Of a stretch of 64,000 bases of DNA, positions 1 to 8,105 are shown piece by piece. The stretch spans positions 143,274 through 207,273 of the forward strand of contig NZ_SNZH01000015.1 in NCBI RefSeq assembly GCF_004363655.1, given 5' to 3'. The notes beneath the pieces were generated by a model. The model did no database searches. It was given only the letters and a program-made list of their open reading frames with translations, and was not told the origin of the DNA. Made by a program: the position numbers and the translations under genes. The stretch is from Tahibacter aquaticus. GTDB lineage: Bacteria > Pseudomonadota > Gammaproteobacteria > Xanthomonadales > Rhodanobacteraceae. Position 1 is the first letter of the stretch; the number at the start of each line of letters is the position of its first letter.

Positions 1-505
1 AGACTGATTGCGACCAGGCGCCGCGGGCCGCCTGGGCATCCACCGGCTGCAGGGCGAAATGGTTGTTGCCGCGGAACACCAGCACTTCCTTGGGCTGGTA
101 CTGCCAGTCCTGGCGCCAGTGCTTGATCACTATCGCATCCTTGCCGCTGCCGGCCACCAGGATGTGCTGCAGGGCGATGAAATCGCCGCGGTCTTCAACC
201 ACGAAGACGAATTCGTCGCCACCGGAACGCTGTGCCGGCTTGGGCTTGTAGCCCGGCTTCAGCGCGAGGGTTTCGTCGAAGGCAAACTTGACGGTGAAAT
301 CGCCGACCATGCCTAGGATGCTGCGGCGGTCGCAGTCATACGCAGCCTCCGGCGTGGCCGGCTGGCCGTTGCAAGGGCGCTGGTAATCGGCCGGCGCGGG
401 CGTCGCCGGCGCCAGGCCCGACAGGGCAGGCTGGCGCTTGGCACCGCCGCTGCTGGCACAGGCGGTGGTCAGTGCGACAATGGCAATAAGTGCAATAGTG
501 CGCAT
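1..505 (-). CDS. DUF6607-like lipoprotein, C-terminus beyond window
   Basis: Partial gene read from 505 down to the window edge; at least 168 residues are present. The N-terminus MRTIALIAIVALTTACASS is a lipoprotein signal with a lipobox (LTTAC), so the mature protein is probably anchored to a membrane. The remainder is a soluble domain with stretches such as DFTVKFAFDET and WRQDWQYQPKEVLVFRG, which resemble the DUF6607 family, often found beside TonB receptors. I chose the ATG at 505 because GAGGAA lies about 7 bases upstream; the ATG at 511 directly abuts that Shine-Dalgarno and has no spacing. It starts 15 bp after the stop of the TonB receptor on the same strand, so the two form an operon and probably share Fur control. 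Function is unknown; a role in heme or iron handling is inferred from context only. Confidence 0.75.
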   Translation of the reverse strand, partial: MRTIALIAIVALTTACASSGGAKRQPALSGLAPATPAPADYQRPCNGQPATPEAAYDCDRRSILGMVGDFTVKFAFDETLALKPGYKPKPAQRSGGDEFVFVVEDRGDFIALQHILVAGSGKDAIVIKHWRQDWQYQPKEVLVFRGNNHFALQPVDAQAARGAWSQSV

Positions 506-520
506 GATCATTTCCTCAAC

Positions 521-2767
521 TTAGTCGAAGCGCAGCTGGATGCCGGCGCTGGCGGCGCGGCCGGGCGAGCTGTAGCGGTCGATGGACGGCCCCTGGTTCA
601 GGCCGCGCACGCTGTTCCACTCCCAGTAGTGCTTGTCGCCGATATTGGTAAGGCCGGCGTAGACGGTCAGCATCGGCGTCGGCGTCATATGCACATAGGC
701 GTCCACAATGCCATAACCGGGTGCGGCGAACGCCGTGCCCGTGCCTGAAGGTGCCAGGCGCGACTTTTCCTTGACGAAGGTGCCGACGATTTCCGCGCCC
801 CAGTTCTGCCCCTCGTAGGACAGGCCGAGCACGGCCTTGGCCGGCTCCACGCTGTTGAGCGGCACATCGCGCACGCGGTCGTCGCCCTTGGCGCTGGACA
901 GCGCGGTGCGGATCTCGAAACCGTCCAGTGCCGGCGTGAAATGGCCCAGGCGCAGGCCGGCGCTGGCTTCGGCGCCGCGAATGTCGACGCGGCCGATATT
1001 CTGCGACTGGAACAGCAGCAGGCCGCTGGCCGGATCGGTGCCGATATTGATCAGCGACTCGATGAAATCCTTGTAGCGGTTCTTGTACACGGCCACGCTG
1101 GCAAAACCGGCATCGCCGTCCACGCGCACGCCGAACTCGGCGCCGCGGCTGGTTTCCGGCTTCAGGTCCGGGTTCGGCAAGGCGGTGTAGCCAAATTGCA
1201 CATTGGTAAAACCGACGTTGATGTCGCTGTACGGCGGTGCGCGGAAACCCGTCGTCAGCTGGCCATAGACGCGCCAGCTGTCGGCCAGGGTCCAGATAGC
1301 GGCGAACTTGGGCGAGAAGCGGTCGCTGTCCAGTTCTACCGGCGTTACGCCGGGATTGTCGGCAGCGAACACGGCGTCGCTGCGCGGGTCGACCTTGAAA
1401 CTGTCGTAGCGCACCGCCGGCACCAGGTGCAGGCGGCCGTCGAGCAGGCCGATATCGTCCTGCGCGAACACGGCAATGCGGCGCGTGTCGGTCAGCGGGA
1501 AATCGCGCACCGGAAACACGTCGGGCGATACCACGTTGCTGACGGCGCCGGTGGTCAGGTTGCGCTGGAATCCGTCGCGCTGTTCGCGGATGCGGCCGCC
1601 GGCGTATTCCAGGCCGTAGGCGAAATCATGCGTCGCGCCGCCGCCTTCGATGCGCTTCTTGGCCAATGCCTCGACGCCGTTTTCGCGCTGTTCGTACTCG
1701 AAGCGGCGGTAGCGCGAGATCGGGTTTACGGCATTGCCGCCGACGATGGAGGCACGGTCTTCGTAGGTGTCCTGGCGCGTGTCGCTGTTCTGCGCATAGA
1801 TCTTCCATTCCAGCGTGTCCACCGCTGCCGCCTTGAGCGTGTACAGCTGGTCGAAGGACAGGCGCGCGCGCTCCTTGCGGTCGTCCGCGTCCAGGCGGCT
1901 GGTCAGCGTCTGGGCGCCGCCGACAGCGCGCAGGCCGAGCTGGTCCAGTGCGTTCGTATCGGAATTGTTGCGCGCCGCATCCAGTGTCACGCGGGAGAAA
2001 TTCTCCGCATCGCCGAAGACGTATTTCGCCAGCAGCGAATTCGCATCGGTTTCCTGCGGGTTCGGCCGCGTGCGCGTGCCGCCATAGGAGTCGCGCTCGC
2101 CCTTGTTGTTCAACGCATGGCCGTCGCGGTGCGTGAGCACGGCGACAAAGCCGTGCTGGCCGCGCTGCAGCGCGCCGGTGACGCTTTCCGCCGACTGGCG
2201 GTCGGCGCTGTCGTACATGGCCTTGATGCCGAGATAGCTGCCGTCGCCGTCCTTGATGTAGTCGATGGGATCCTTGGTCACGAAACTGACCACGCCGCCG
2301 AGTGCGTCGGAGCCCTGCAGCGCCGACGCCGCGCCGCGCACGATCTCGACCCGCTTGAGCGTATCCAGGTCCACGAAATCGCGTCCGGCGCTGGAGAAGC
2401 TGCCGATGGCGAACGCGTCCGGCGCGCTGACGCCGTCGGTCTCGATGCGCACGCGATTGCCGTCCAGGCCGCGGATGGCGAAGCCGCTCAGGCCGAAGCG
2501 GCCACCGCCGGTGACGCCGACACCGGGTTCGTAGCGCACCAGATCCCTGATGTCCTGGTTCAGCCGCTTGTCCATGTCTTCGCGCAACAGCACGGTGGTC
2601 TCGGCCGCAACGTCCTTCACTGCCTGGGCCGAGAAGGTGGCCGAGACGATGATGCGTTCGAGTTGGTCATACGTATCTGCCGCCGCGCTGTCGGCGGCTT
2701 CGGCGTGGACCAGGGCAGGGCAGGCGATCGCGCAGGCGACAGCCAGGGAAAGACGGGAAGAGGACAT
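521..2767 (-). CDS. TonB-dependent receptor, heme/hemoglobin type
   Basis: 748 residues, the usual length for an outer-membrane TonB-dependent receptor. It has a signal peptide (residues 1-22, ending VHA), a TonB-box-like segment at 39-43 (IIVSA), and a plug domain (about 48-165) with the typical RIETDGVSAPDAF and VEIVRGAASALQGSDALGG motifs. A 22-strand barrel follows, ending LRFD. Plug and barrel sequence (RYEPGVGV, IRGLDGNRV) is most like the heme/hemoglobin receptor subfamily (HmuR/PhuR/HasR type). It would move its ligand across the outer membrane using TonB-ExbBD energy. A near-perfect Fur box lies about 90 bp upstream, so iron-repressed expression is expected. The downstream lipoprotein gene forms an operon with it. 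The ligand cannot be fixed from sequence alone; heme is the best guess. Confidence 0.9.
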   Translation of the reverse strand: MSSSRLSLAVACAIACPALVHAEAADSAAADTYDQLERIIVSATFSAQAVKDVAAETTVLLREDMDKRLNQDIRDLVRYEPGVGVTGGGRFGLSGFAIRGLDGNRVRIETDGVSAPDAFAIGSFSSAGRDFVDLDTLKRVEIVRGAASALQGSDALGGVVSFVTKDPIDYIKDGDGSYLGIKAMYDSADRQSAESVTGALQRGQHGFVAVLTHRDGHALNNKGERDSYGGTRTRPNPQETDANSLLAKYVFGDAENFSRVTLDAARNNSDTNALDQLGLRAVGGAQTLTSRLDADDRKERARLSFDQLYTLKAAAVDTLEWKIYAQNSDTRQDTYEDRASIVGGNAVNPISRYRRFEYEQRENGVEALAKKRIEGGGATHDFAYGLEYAGGRIREQRDGFQRNLTTGAVSNVVSPDVFPVRDFPLTDTRRIAVFAQDDIGLLDGRLHLVPAVRYDSFKVDPRSDAVFAADNPGVTPVELDSDRFSPKFAAIWTLADSWRVYGQLTTGFRAPPYSDINVGFTNVQFGYTALPNPDLKPETSRGAEFGVRVDGDAGFASVAVYKNRYKDFIESLINIGTDPASGLLLFQSQNIGRVDIRGAEASAGLRLGHFTPALDGFEIRTALSSAKGDDRVRDVPLNSVEPAKAVLGLSYEGQNWGAEIVGTFVKEKSRLAPSGTGTAFAAPGYGIVDAYVHMTPTPMLTVYAGLTNIGDKHYWEWNSVRGLNQGPSIDRYSSPGRAASAGIQLRFD

Positions 2768-2854
2768 AGCGCCAGCCTTAATGCAGGAAAGGATTACGCG
2801 GCTGGCGTGGTTCGCTCAGGAACCGGGCTGGCAATACGCAGAGGTCAAGTATTC

Positions 2855-2873
2855 GTTAATGATAATCATTCTT
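2855..2873 (-). promoter_or_regulatory. Fur box upstream of TonB receptor
   Basis: GTTAATGATAATCATTCTT matches the 19-bp Fur consensus at 16 positions, including the full central ATGATAATCATT palindrome. It lies 88-106 bp upstream of the receptor start, where a ferric-uptake regulator would block the promoter when iron is plentiful. Confidence 0.85.
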
Positions 2874-2907
2874 AACTGGCTGTCAAACCAGTGCCGCCCG
2901 CGGCGTT

Positions 2908-2947
2908 GAAAAAAACAGCCCGGCTTCAGCGCACTGCCGAAGCCGGG
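2908..2947 (-). terminator. Intrinsic terminator of the delta-60 repeat gene
   Basis: A 9-bp stem (2919-2927 pairs with 2939-2947) is followed, on the minus strand, by a run of seven T. It lies 24 bp beyond the stop of the gene ending at 2972 and also separates that gene from the receptor promoter. Confidence 0.85.
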
Positions 2948-2971
2948 CCGGGTGTCCGCTGGACTGGCGGT

Positions 2972-4366
2972 TTATTCGAGGCCGTTGCCGAAAATCCGGT
3001 CCGACTCCAGCTTGGCCGCGACCACGTCGTAGTTGCTTCCGCTGACATACGAATAGCCGCTGACGAGGATGCCGCCGCCACCGAAGCCGATGGCCACCGG
3101 AATATCGATGGCGCCCGGCAGACCGAAGTCGACCGTGCTCACACCGCTGCTGCCGAAGGCGTTGCTCAGGCGGCCGTCGCTGCTGAAGGCGCGTACGTCG
3201 AAGTCGCCGAGGTCCGAGTCGTTGCGCAGGCCCAGCACCAGGAAACCGTCGCTGCCGGGGCGGCGCATCAGCTTGACGAATTCCAGGTTTGCGTTGCCCA
3301 GGCTGTTGATGACGAAGCCCTCGTCATTGAGGCCGAAATCGTTGTTGAGCAGATTGCCGCGCCGCAGCCTGGCCAGCATGCCGCCGCGACGGCCGCCATC
3401 GACGTCGACCACGCCGACGACATAGGCATCGTCCTCGGCTTCCGCGGTATCGACCAGGATCACGTCGCGCACCGTGGTATCGCGCGCCGACGAGCTTTCT
3501 ACGGAAAAGGCGAATTCCTGGTTCGGCGACAGCGGGTCTTGCGTGCCGTCGGTATTCAGGCGAATGACCAGTCCGTCGATGTCGGTCGCGCCGACTACGC
3601 TGGTGCTGCCGACGCCGACGATCTTGCCGTTGCTGGCCAGTGCGACGGCGCGGATGTCATGGTTGGTGAAGATATTCGTGCGGCGGATCAGCGAAATGTT
3701 CGAGCCCTGCAGATTGCCGAAACCCAGGTCTGGCTGGCCATTGGCGTCGAAGCGGGCGAAGGCCGCATAGCGTTCATTGACGGCGCCGGGGGCGATGGTG
3801 CCGGCGACGATGAACTTGCCGTCGGGCTGCACGACGATGTCACGGGCGAAATCCTGGCTGCCGGGGAAAGAATTAACTTTTACACACGGGTTGCCGATCG
3901 GCGCGGGGAAATTGCGATTGGTGCCGTTGCTGGCGAAGAAGCGGCAGACCAGCATGTCGTTGTCCGTGCCGTTGCCGGTCTTGTAGCCCGACACCAGCAG
4001 GCTGCCGTCCGGGCTCAGGGCGATGCCGGTGGCGACGACATTGGTTTCCAGCGAAATGTTGCGCCCGTCGCTGCTGAACGTGCTATCCAGCACGCCGGCG
4101 GCGTTCAGTTTGCTCACGCCGATGCGCTGAATGCCGTTTTCGTCCTGCACCGTGGCCGCGGTATACAGCGAGCCATCGGGACCGGTCACGGAGTCGGCGG
4201 CAATATCGGTTTTTGCCGTACCCAGGTCGTATTGAATGACGTTGCGGCCACTGCCGAAGAGACCCCAGCCCGTGGCCAGGTCACCGTCGGCGGCAAATGC
4301 CGCGGGGGCTGCGGCGGCGAAGGCACTGGCCAGTGACAAGGCGATGAACGAGTGGCGGATACGCAT
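2972..4366 (-). CDS. Secreted delta-60 repeat protein with C-terminal DxIF motif
   Basis: 464 residues. A clear signal peptide (1-25, AAPAAFAA) is followed by repeats of about 50-60 residues, each with the pattern 'xxDGKIxVxGxx...RFxxxGxxDxxFGxxG' (examples: PDGSLLVSGYKTG, PDGKFIVAGTIAPG, ARFDANGQPDLGFGN). These are delta-60 repeats, expected to fold as a beta-propeller. The protein ends SDRIFGNGLE, a variant of the C-terminal motif shared by five other gene products in this window. Shine-Dalgarno AGGAG lies 9 bases before the ATG. It is transcribed alone and closed by a T-rich terminator. It is exported; the role is unknown (surface or extracellular binding is plausible, and no catalytic residues are evident). 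Confidence 0.85.
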   Translation of the reverse strand: MRIRHSFIALSLASAFAAAAPAAFAADGDLATGWGLFGSGRNVIQYDLGTAKTDIAADSVTGPDGSLYTAATVQDENGIQRIGVSKLNAAGVLDSTFSSDGRNISLETNVVATGIALSPDGSLLVSGYKTGNGTDNDMLVCRFFASNGTNRNFPAPIGNPCVKVNSFPGSQDFARDIVVQPDGKFIVAGTIAPGAVNERYAAFARFDANGQPDLGFGNLQGSNISLIRRTNIFTNHDIRAVALASNGKIVGVGSTSVVGATDIDGLVIRLNTDGTQDPLSPNQEFAFSVESSSARDTTVRDVILVDTAEAEDDAYVVGVVDVDGGRRGGMLARLRRGNLLNNDFGLNDEGFVINSLGNANLEFVKLMRRPGSDGFLVLGLRNDSDLGDFDVRAFSSDGRLSNAFGSSGVSTVDFGLPGAIDIPVAIGFGGGGILVSGYSYVSGSNYDVVAAKLESDRIFGNGLE

Positions 4367-4679
4367 GGTGCGGTACTCCTGATGAGTGAGGTCAGGGGTA
4401 CATACGCAGGCGGTCCGGGTCAGGGATCATCGGAGCTGAAGGTGTTGCGGAGGTACGTGCGGCACAGCGGCAAAGCGTTCGCCGTGCTCAAAAGCCCTCG
4501 TCCCCCAAGCGAGGCTTGGAGGAGAGGGATCTTCCGGCTTTCCGGAAACGCGGCGATTGCGGTCGGGAAATGCGCTGGCCTGACTCTCGATGCAAAATTT
4601 TCCTGACTAAAAAATCCAGGGACGAAGAAAAAATCGAAGTTCAAAAACCAAAAAGCCAAACGCCAATAGACAAGCCCCC
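4367..4679. other. Intergenic stretch with one REP-like palindrome
   Basis: 313 bp between the delta-60 repeat gene start and the bioA stop. Apart from the palindrome at 4495-4528, I see no gene with a plausible ribosome site. The right half (4600-4675) is A-rich and may hold the end of the bioA transcript. Confidence 0.5.
4495..4528. repeat. REP-like palindrome, copy 1
   Basis: CCCTCGTCCCCCAAGC, then GAG, then GCTTGGAGGAGAGGG: the two arms pair over about 14 positions with one bulged base. The same arm sequence (CCCTCTCC...GGAGAGGG around CCAA/TTGG) recurs at 31640-31671 and, more degenerate, at 38206-38235, all between genes. Confidence 0.7.
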
Positions 4680-6047
4680 TCAATCCCTGACCGCCACCTC
4701 GATACCCTGCCGCGCCACCTTCACCATCGCGTCGATCTGCTCCGGCGTAATCACATAGGGCGGCATGAAATAGACGATGTTGCCCAGCGGCCGCAGCAGC
4801 ATTTCCTGTTCCAGTCCATGGCGATACACACGCAAGCCACGCCGCTCATGCGCCGGGAATGCTTCGCGCGTGCGTTTGTTGCGCACCAGCTCGACCGCGG
4901 CAATCAAGCCGGTCTGGCGCACATCGGCCACGTTCGGATGATCGCGCAGGGGTTCCAGTTCACGCGCCAGATGTGCCGCCAGCACGGCATTGCGCTGCAG
5001 CACGGGTTCGTCGCGGAACAGCTGCAAGGTCGCCAGCGCCGCGCGGCAGGCCAGCGCATTGCCGGTATAGCTGTGCGAATGCAGGAACGCCTTGCCGCTG
5101 CGGTATTCGGCGTAGAAAGCCTGGTAGACCACGTCGCTGGTCAGTACCGCCGACAGCGGCAGCATGCCGCCGCTGAGCCCCTTGGACAGGCAGAGGAAAT
5201 CTGGCGTCACTGCCGCTTGTTCACAAGCGAACAATGTACCGGTGCGGCCGAAACCCACGGCGATTTCGTCGGCGATGAAGTGCACGCCGAATTCGTCGCA
5301 GAGTGCGCGCAGGCCGCACAGATAGGCGGGATGGTGCATGCGCATGCCCGCCGCGCACTGCACCAGCGGTTCGATGATGACGGCACAGGTTTCTTCCGCG
5401 TGGCGTTCCAGCAGCGCACGCAGCTCGCCCAGTCGGCGTTGCGCGCAGTCGGCGGCGCTTTCGCCCGGCTCGGCCTCATAAGCATCGGGCGAGGGCGCGA
5501 ACAGCGGCTGCAGCAGCAGCGGTGCATACGTGTCGCGATACAGCGGCACATCGGTGACCGACAGCGCACCCAGCGTTTCGCCGTGGTAGCTGCCGCTCAG
5601 CGCGATAAAGCGCTGCTTGCCGTGGCGGCCCAGGTTGCGCCAGTAGTGGAAGCTCATCTTCAGCGCCACTTCGATCGCGCTGGAACCGTTGTCGGCATAG
5701 AACACACGGGCCAGCCCGGGCGGCGTCACGCGCACCAGTTCTTCGGCCAGCTGCAAGGCGGGTTCATGGGTGAAGCCGGCCAGCATGATGTGGTCCAGCG
5801 TATCGAGCTGGTCTTTGAGGGCGGCCACCAGCTGCGGGTGGCGATGGCCGAATACGTTGGTCCACCACGAGCTGACCGCGTCAAGGTAGCGACGTCCGTC
5901 GGCATCGTGCAGCCACACTCCTTCGGCACGCACGATCGGCAGCAGGGGCAGGGTTTCGTGGTCGTGCATCTGGGTACAGGGATGCCAGAGCACGGCGAGG
6001 TCGCGCGCGGCTAGCGCGGCGTTGGAGCGGGGCAGGGTAGATGACAT
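4680..6047 (-). CDS. bioA: Adenosylmethionine-8-amino-7-oxononanoate aminotransferase
   Basis: 455 residues, a class III PLP aminotransferase that converts KAPA to DAPA in biotin synthesis with S-adenosylmethionine as amino donor. Visible are the substrate-site SSWWTNVFGHRHP (59-71), the PLP-phosphate region NGSSAIEVALK (120-130), SGSYHGETLG (151-160), the cofactor Asp in FIADEIAVGFGRTG (D260) and the Schiff-base lysine in LSKGLSGG (K289). The SSWW motif separates BioA from other class III enzymes. I placed the start at the ATG at 6047, because MSSTLPRSNAALAARDLAVL gives the normal family N-terminus; a longer in-frame extension upstream has no family support. It is divergent from gspG with only 52 bp between start codons, and no other bio gene lies nearby. 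Confidence 0.95.
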   Translation of the reverse strand: MSSTLPRSNAALAARDLAVLWHPCTQMHDHETLPLLPIVRAEGVWLHDADGRRYLDAVSSWWTNVFGHRHPQLVAALKDQLDTLDHIMLAGFTHEPALQLAEELVRVTPPGLARVFYADNGSSAIEVALKMSFHYWRNLGRHGKQRFIALSGSYHGETLGALSVTDVPLYRDTYAPLLLQPLFAPSPDAYEAEPGESAADCAQRRLGELRALLERHAEETCAVIIEPLVQCAAGMRMHHPAYLCGLRALCDEFGVHFIADEIAVGFGRTGTLFACEQAAVTPDFLCLSKGLSGGMLPLSAVLTSDVVYQAFYAEYRSGKAFLHSHSYTGNALACRAALATLQLFRDEPVLQRNAVLAAHLARELEPLRDHPNVADVRQTGLIAAVELVRNKRTREAFPAHERRGLRVYRHGLEQEMLLRPLGNIVYFMPPYVITPEQIDAMVKVARQGIEVAVRD

Positions 6048-6052
6048 GGCTT

Positions 6053-6061
6053 TGCTATGAT
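6053..6061 (+). promoter_or_regulatory. Extended -10 promoter element for the gsp operon
   Basis: TGCTATGAT, an extended -10 (TGn plus TATGAT), sits about 40 bp before the gspG start in the short gap shared with divergent bioA. No good -35 is visible, which is usual for extended -10 promoters. Confidence 0.5.
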
Positions 6062-6099
6062 CGGCGACGTTTTCTCCCTGCCGCAAGCAAAGGTCTCGC

Positions 6100-6549
6100 A
6101 TGCCCCGCGTCTTGTCGAATTCTGCGTTCCGCGCTGCGCGCGGTTTCACCCTGATCGAAGTGCTGGTGGTGGTGGTGATCCTTGCCATCCTTGCCGCTGT
6201 CGTCGTACCCAAGATGATGGAGCACCCGGGCGAGGCGCGCGTGGTGCGGGCCAAGGCCGACATCCAGGCCATCGTGACGGCGCTGAATACCTACAAGCTG
6301 GACAACTTCAGCTATCCCGCCACCGAGCAAGGCCTGGAAGCGCTGGTGAGCAAGCCCGCCGGTGCGCCGGAAGCGCCGAACTGGCGCAAGGGCGGTTATC
6401 TCGACGGCGTGCCCAAGGATCCCTGGGGCCGCACCTATCTGTATCTGCAGCCGGGCCAGCACGGCGACATGGACGTCTATACCCTGGGCTCCGACGGCAA
6501 GACCGGCGGCGAAGGCGAAGCCGGGGACATCGGCAATTGGAGAAACTGA
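6100..6549 (+). CDS. gspG: Type II secretion major pseudopilin GspG
   Basis: 149 residues. A short basic leader ends at ARG and is followed by FTLIEVLVVVVILAILAAVV; the prepilin peptidase would cut between G and F, leaving the conserved Glu at +5. The C-terminal globular part has the GspG signatures KADIQAIVTALNTYKLDN, YPATEQGLEALV and DPWGRTYLY...GSDGKTGGEGEAGDIGNW, including the calcium-site region. It forms the main shaft of the periplasmic pseudopilus that pushes folded exoproteins through the outer-membrane secretin. First gene of gspGHIJKLMN here; gspD, E and F (and C if present) are not in the window. Confidence 0.97.
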   Translation: MPRVLSNSAFRAARGFTLIEVLVVVVILAILAAVVVPKMMEHPGEARVVRAKADIQAIVTALNTYKLDNFSYPATEQGLEALVSKPAGAPEAPNWRKGGYLDGVPKDPWGRTYLYLQPGQHGDMDVYTLGSDGKTGGEGEAGDIGNWRN

Positions 6550-6596
6550 TTCGCCAGCACGCCGCGGCTGCGTCACTGCGTGCGGCGGACAGGGCA

Positions 6597-7121
6597 ATGC
6601 TGCCGCCCGGCGGCGCGCGTTGCGCAGGACAGGCTGGCTTTACCTTGATCGAACTGCTCGTCGTCGTGGTGATCGTCGCGGTGATGGCTGCGGTGGTGGC
6701 GATGACCCTGGCGGGCGGCGGTGGCGAACGCCAGCTGGAGCGCGAGGCAGAGCGGCTGCAGGCCTTGCTCGGCTATGCCTGCGAACACGCCGAGATCGGC
6801 GGCAAGCCGGTTGGCCTGGGCCTGGTCAGTGATGGCTATGTCTTCAGCGAACAGAACGGTGAAACCTGGAAACCGTTCGACCAGGGCGAGCTGCGCGAGC
6901 GCCGCTGGCCGGGTGCCTTGCGCGCCGATCTCAGCCGCGACGGCAAGCGCCTGCCGCTGCAGCCGCAGCCGCCGGACAAGCCTCAGGTGATCTGTTTCGC
7001 CTCGGGCGAACTGACGCCGTTCCGGCTGGAACTGGGCCTGGCCGATGCAAGCCTGCGCTGGCGCCTGGACGGCCTGCCCGACGGCACGGTGGAGCGGGAG
7101 CGGCGCGATGCGGCGTATTGA
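6597..7121 (+). CDS. gspH: Type II secretion minor pseudopilin GspH
   Basis: 174 residues, with a prepilin-type leader (cut before FTLIELLVVVVIVAVMAAVV, Glu at +5) and a globular domain containing RLQALLGYACEHAEIGGKPV and GYVFSEQNGETWKPF, as in GspH/XpsH. It starts 48 bp after the gspG stop at an ATG at 6597. An in-frame TTG at 6537, overlapping the gspG stop, is a possible alternative start. It is part of the pseudopilus tip or shaft of the type II secretion machine. Confidence 0.92.
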   Translation: MLPPGGARCAGQAGFTLIELLVVVVIVAVMAAVVAMTLAGGGGERQLEREAERLQALLGYACEHAEIGGKPVGLGLVSDGYVFSEQNGETWKPFDQGELRERRWPGALRADLSRDGKRLPLQPQPPDKPQVICFASGELTPFRLELGLADASLRWRLDGLPDGTVERERRDAAY

Positions 7122-7491
7122 GCGCGGCCGCGGTTTCACCTTGCTGGAAGTGCTGATTGCGCTGGTCGTGCTGAGCCTGGCACTGACGGCGCTGGTGCAC
7201 GCCGCCAGCGTCAGCACACGCGATTTCACTGGACTGCGCGAGCGCAGCTACGCCGGCTGGATTGCCGCCAACGTGCTGACCGAATTGCGCCTGAAAGAAC
7301 GCATGCCGTCGGCCGGCCGCCGCGACGGCCAGCTGCGCTATGCCGGGCGCGAGTGGTTCTGGCGCATGGACATCGAAGCCACCGAGGAAGCGCATGTGCG
7401 CCGCATCGACGTACACGTCTTCGCCGATGCCGCGCGCAGCGACCCGGTGGCGCAACTGACCGGCTTCGCCGGCGATACCCTCGCCCAATGA
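7108..7491 (+). CDS. gspI: Type II secretion minor pseudopilin GspI
   Basis: 127 residues. The leader MRRIERGRG precedes FTLLEVLIALVVLSLALTAL, a class III signal with Glu +5. The short globular domain contains ERSYAGWIAANVLTELRL, characteristic of GspI, and ends GFAGDTLAQ. The start overlaps the end of gspH by 14 bp, which implies translational coupling. GspI forms the pseudopilus tip complex with GspJ and GspK. Confidence 0.93.
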   Translation: MRRIERGRGFTLLEVLIALVVLSLALTALVHAASVSTRDFTGLRERSYAGWIAANVLTELRLKERMPSAGRRDGQLRYAGREWFWRMDIEATEEAHVRRIDVHVFADAARSDPVAQLTGFAGDTLAQ

Positions 7492-8105
7492 CGCCGCTGC
7501 ACCCGCGTCCGCAGGGCTTCACCCTGGTCGAGGTGCTGGTCGCCACGGCCGTGTTCGCGGTGCTGTCGGCGCTGGCCTGGGGCGGGCTGAATGCCGTGAT
7601 CCGCGCGCGCAGCGCGCTGGTCGCCGAACAGCAGGATTTCACCCGCACCCTGCGCGCGGTCGGCAGCCTGGAGCGCGACCTGCTCGCGGCGGTGGCACGG
7701 CCGGTGCGGGGCAATTACGGTGAACCGCTGCCAGCCTTGCGCGGCGACGGCGATCACCTGGAACTGACCCGGCTTGGCTATGCCAGCAGCCTGGTTGACA
7801 CGCGCTCGGCGCTGGAGCGCGTGGTCTACGAACAGGACGGCGCCACGCTCAAGCGCGGCCGCTACGCCGTGCTCGACCGCGCCGCCGGCAGCCAGGCCGA
7901 GTTTTCCACCGTGCGCGACAGGCTGCGCCGGCTGCAATTTCGCTACCTGGACGAGCGAGGCCAGTGGCTGGATGCCTGGCCGCGCCGCGACGATGCACCC
8001 GAAGCGCTGCCGCGGGCGGTGGAATTCCGCCTCGACCTCGACGGTGTCGGCCAGGTCAGCCGCGTGGTCGAACTGCCCGTTGCCGTCAGCAGAGGCAGCG
8101 GCTGA
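7488..8105 (+). CDS. gspJ: Type II secretion minor pseudopilin GspJ
   Basis: 205 residues. Leader MTPLHPRPQG then FTLVEVLVATAVFAVLSALA with Glu +5. The globular domain shows GspJ features: RTLRAVGSLERDLLAAVARPVR, LTRLGYASSLVDTRSALERV and RYLDERGQWLDAWP. The ATG overlaps the gspI stop (ATGA). A tip-complex subunit. Confidence 0.93.
   Translation: MTPLHPRPQGFTLVEVLVATAVFAVLSALAWGGLNAVIRARSALVAEQQDFTRTLRAVGSLERDLLAAVARPVRGNYGEPLPALRGDGDHLELTRLGYASSLVDTRSALERVVYEQDGATLKRGRYAVLDRAAGSQAEFSTVRDRLRRLQFRYLDERGQWLDAWPRRDDAPEALPRAVEFRLDLDGVGQVSRVVELPVAVSRGSG

Noticed and set aside
941..2875. A 644-codon plus-strand frame opposite the TonB receptor
   Set aside because: Antisense frame caused by high GC at codon position three; its product has no domain or signal, while the opposite strand encodes a full receptor. 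The same holds for the long frames opposite lptD (28745-31138) and the molybdenum hydroxylase (23501-25714).
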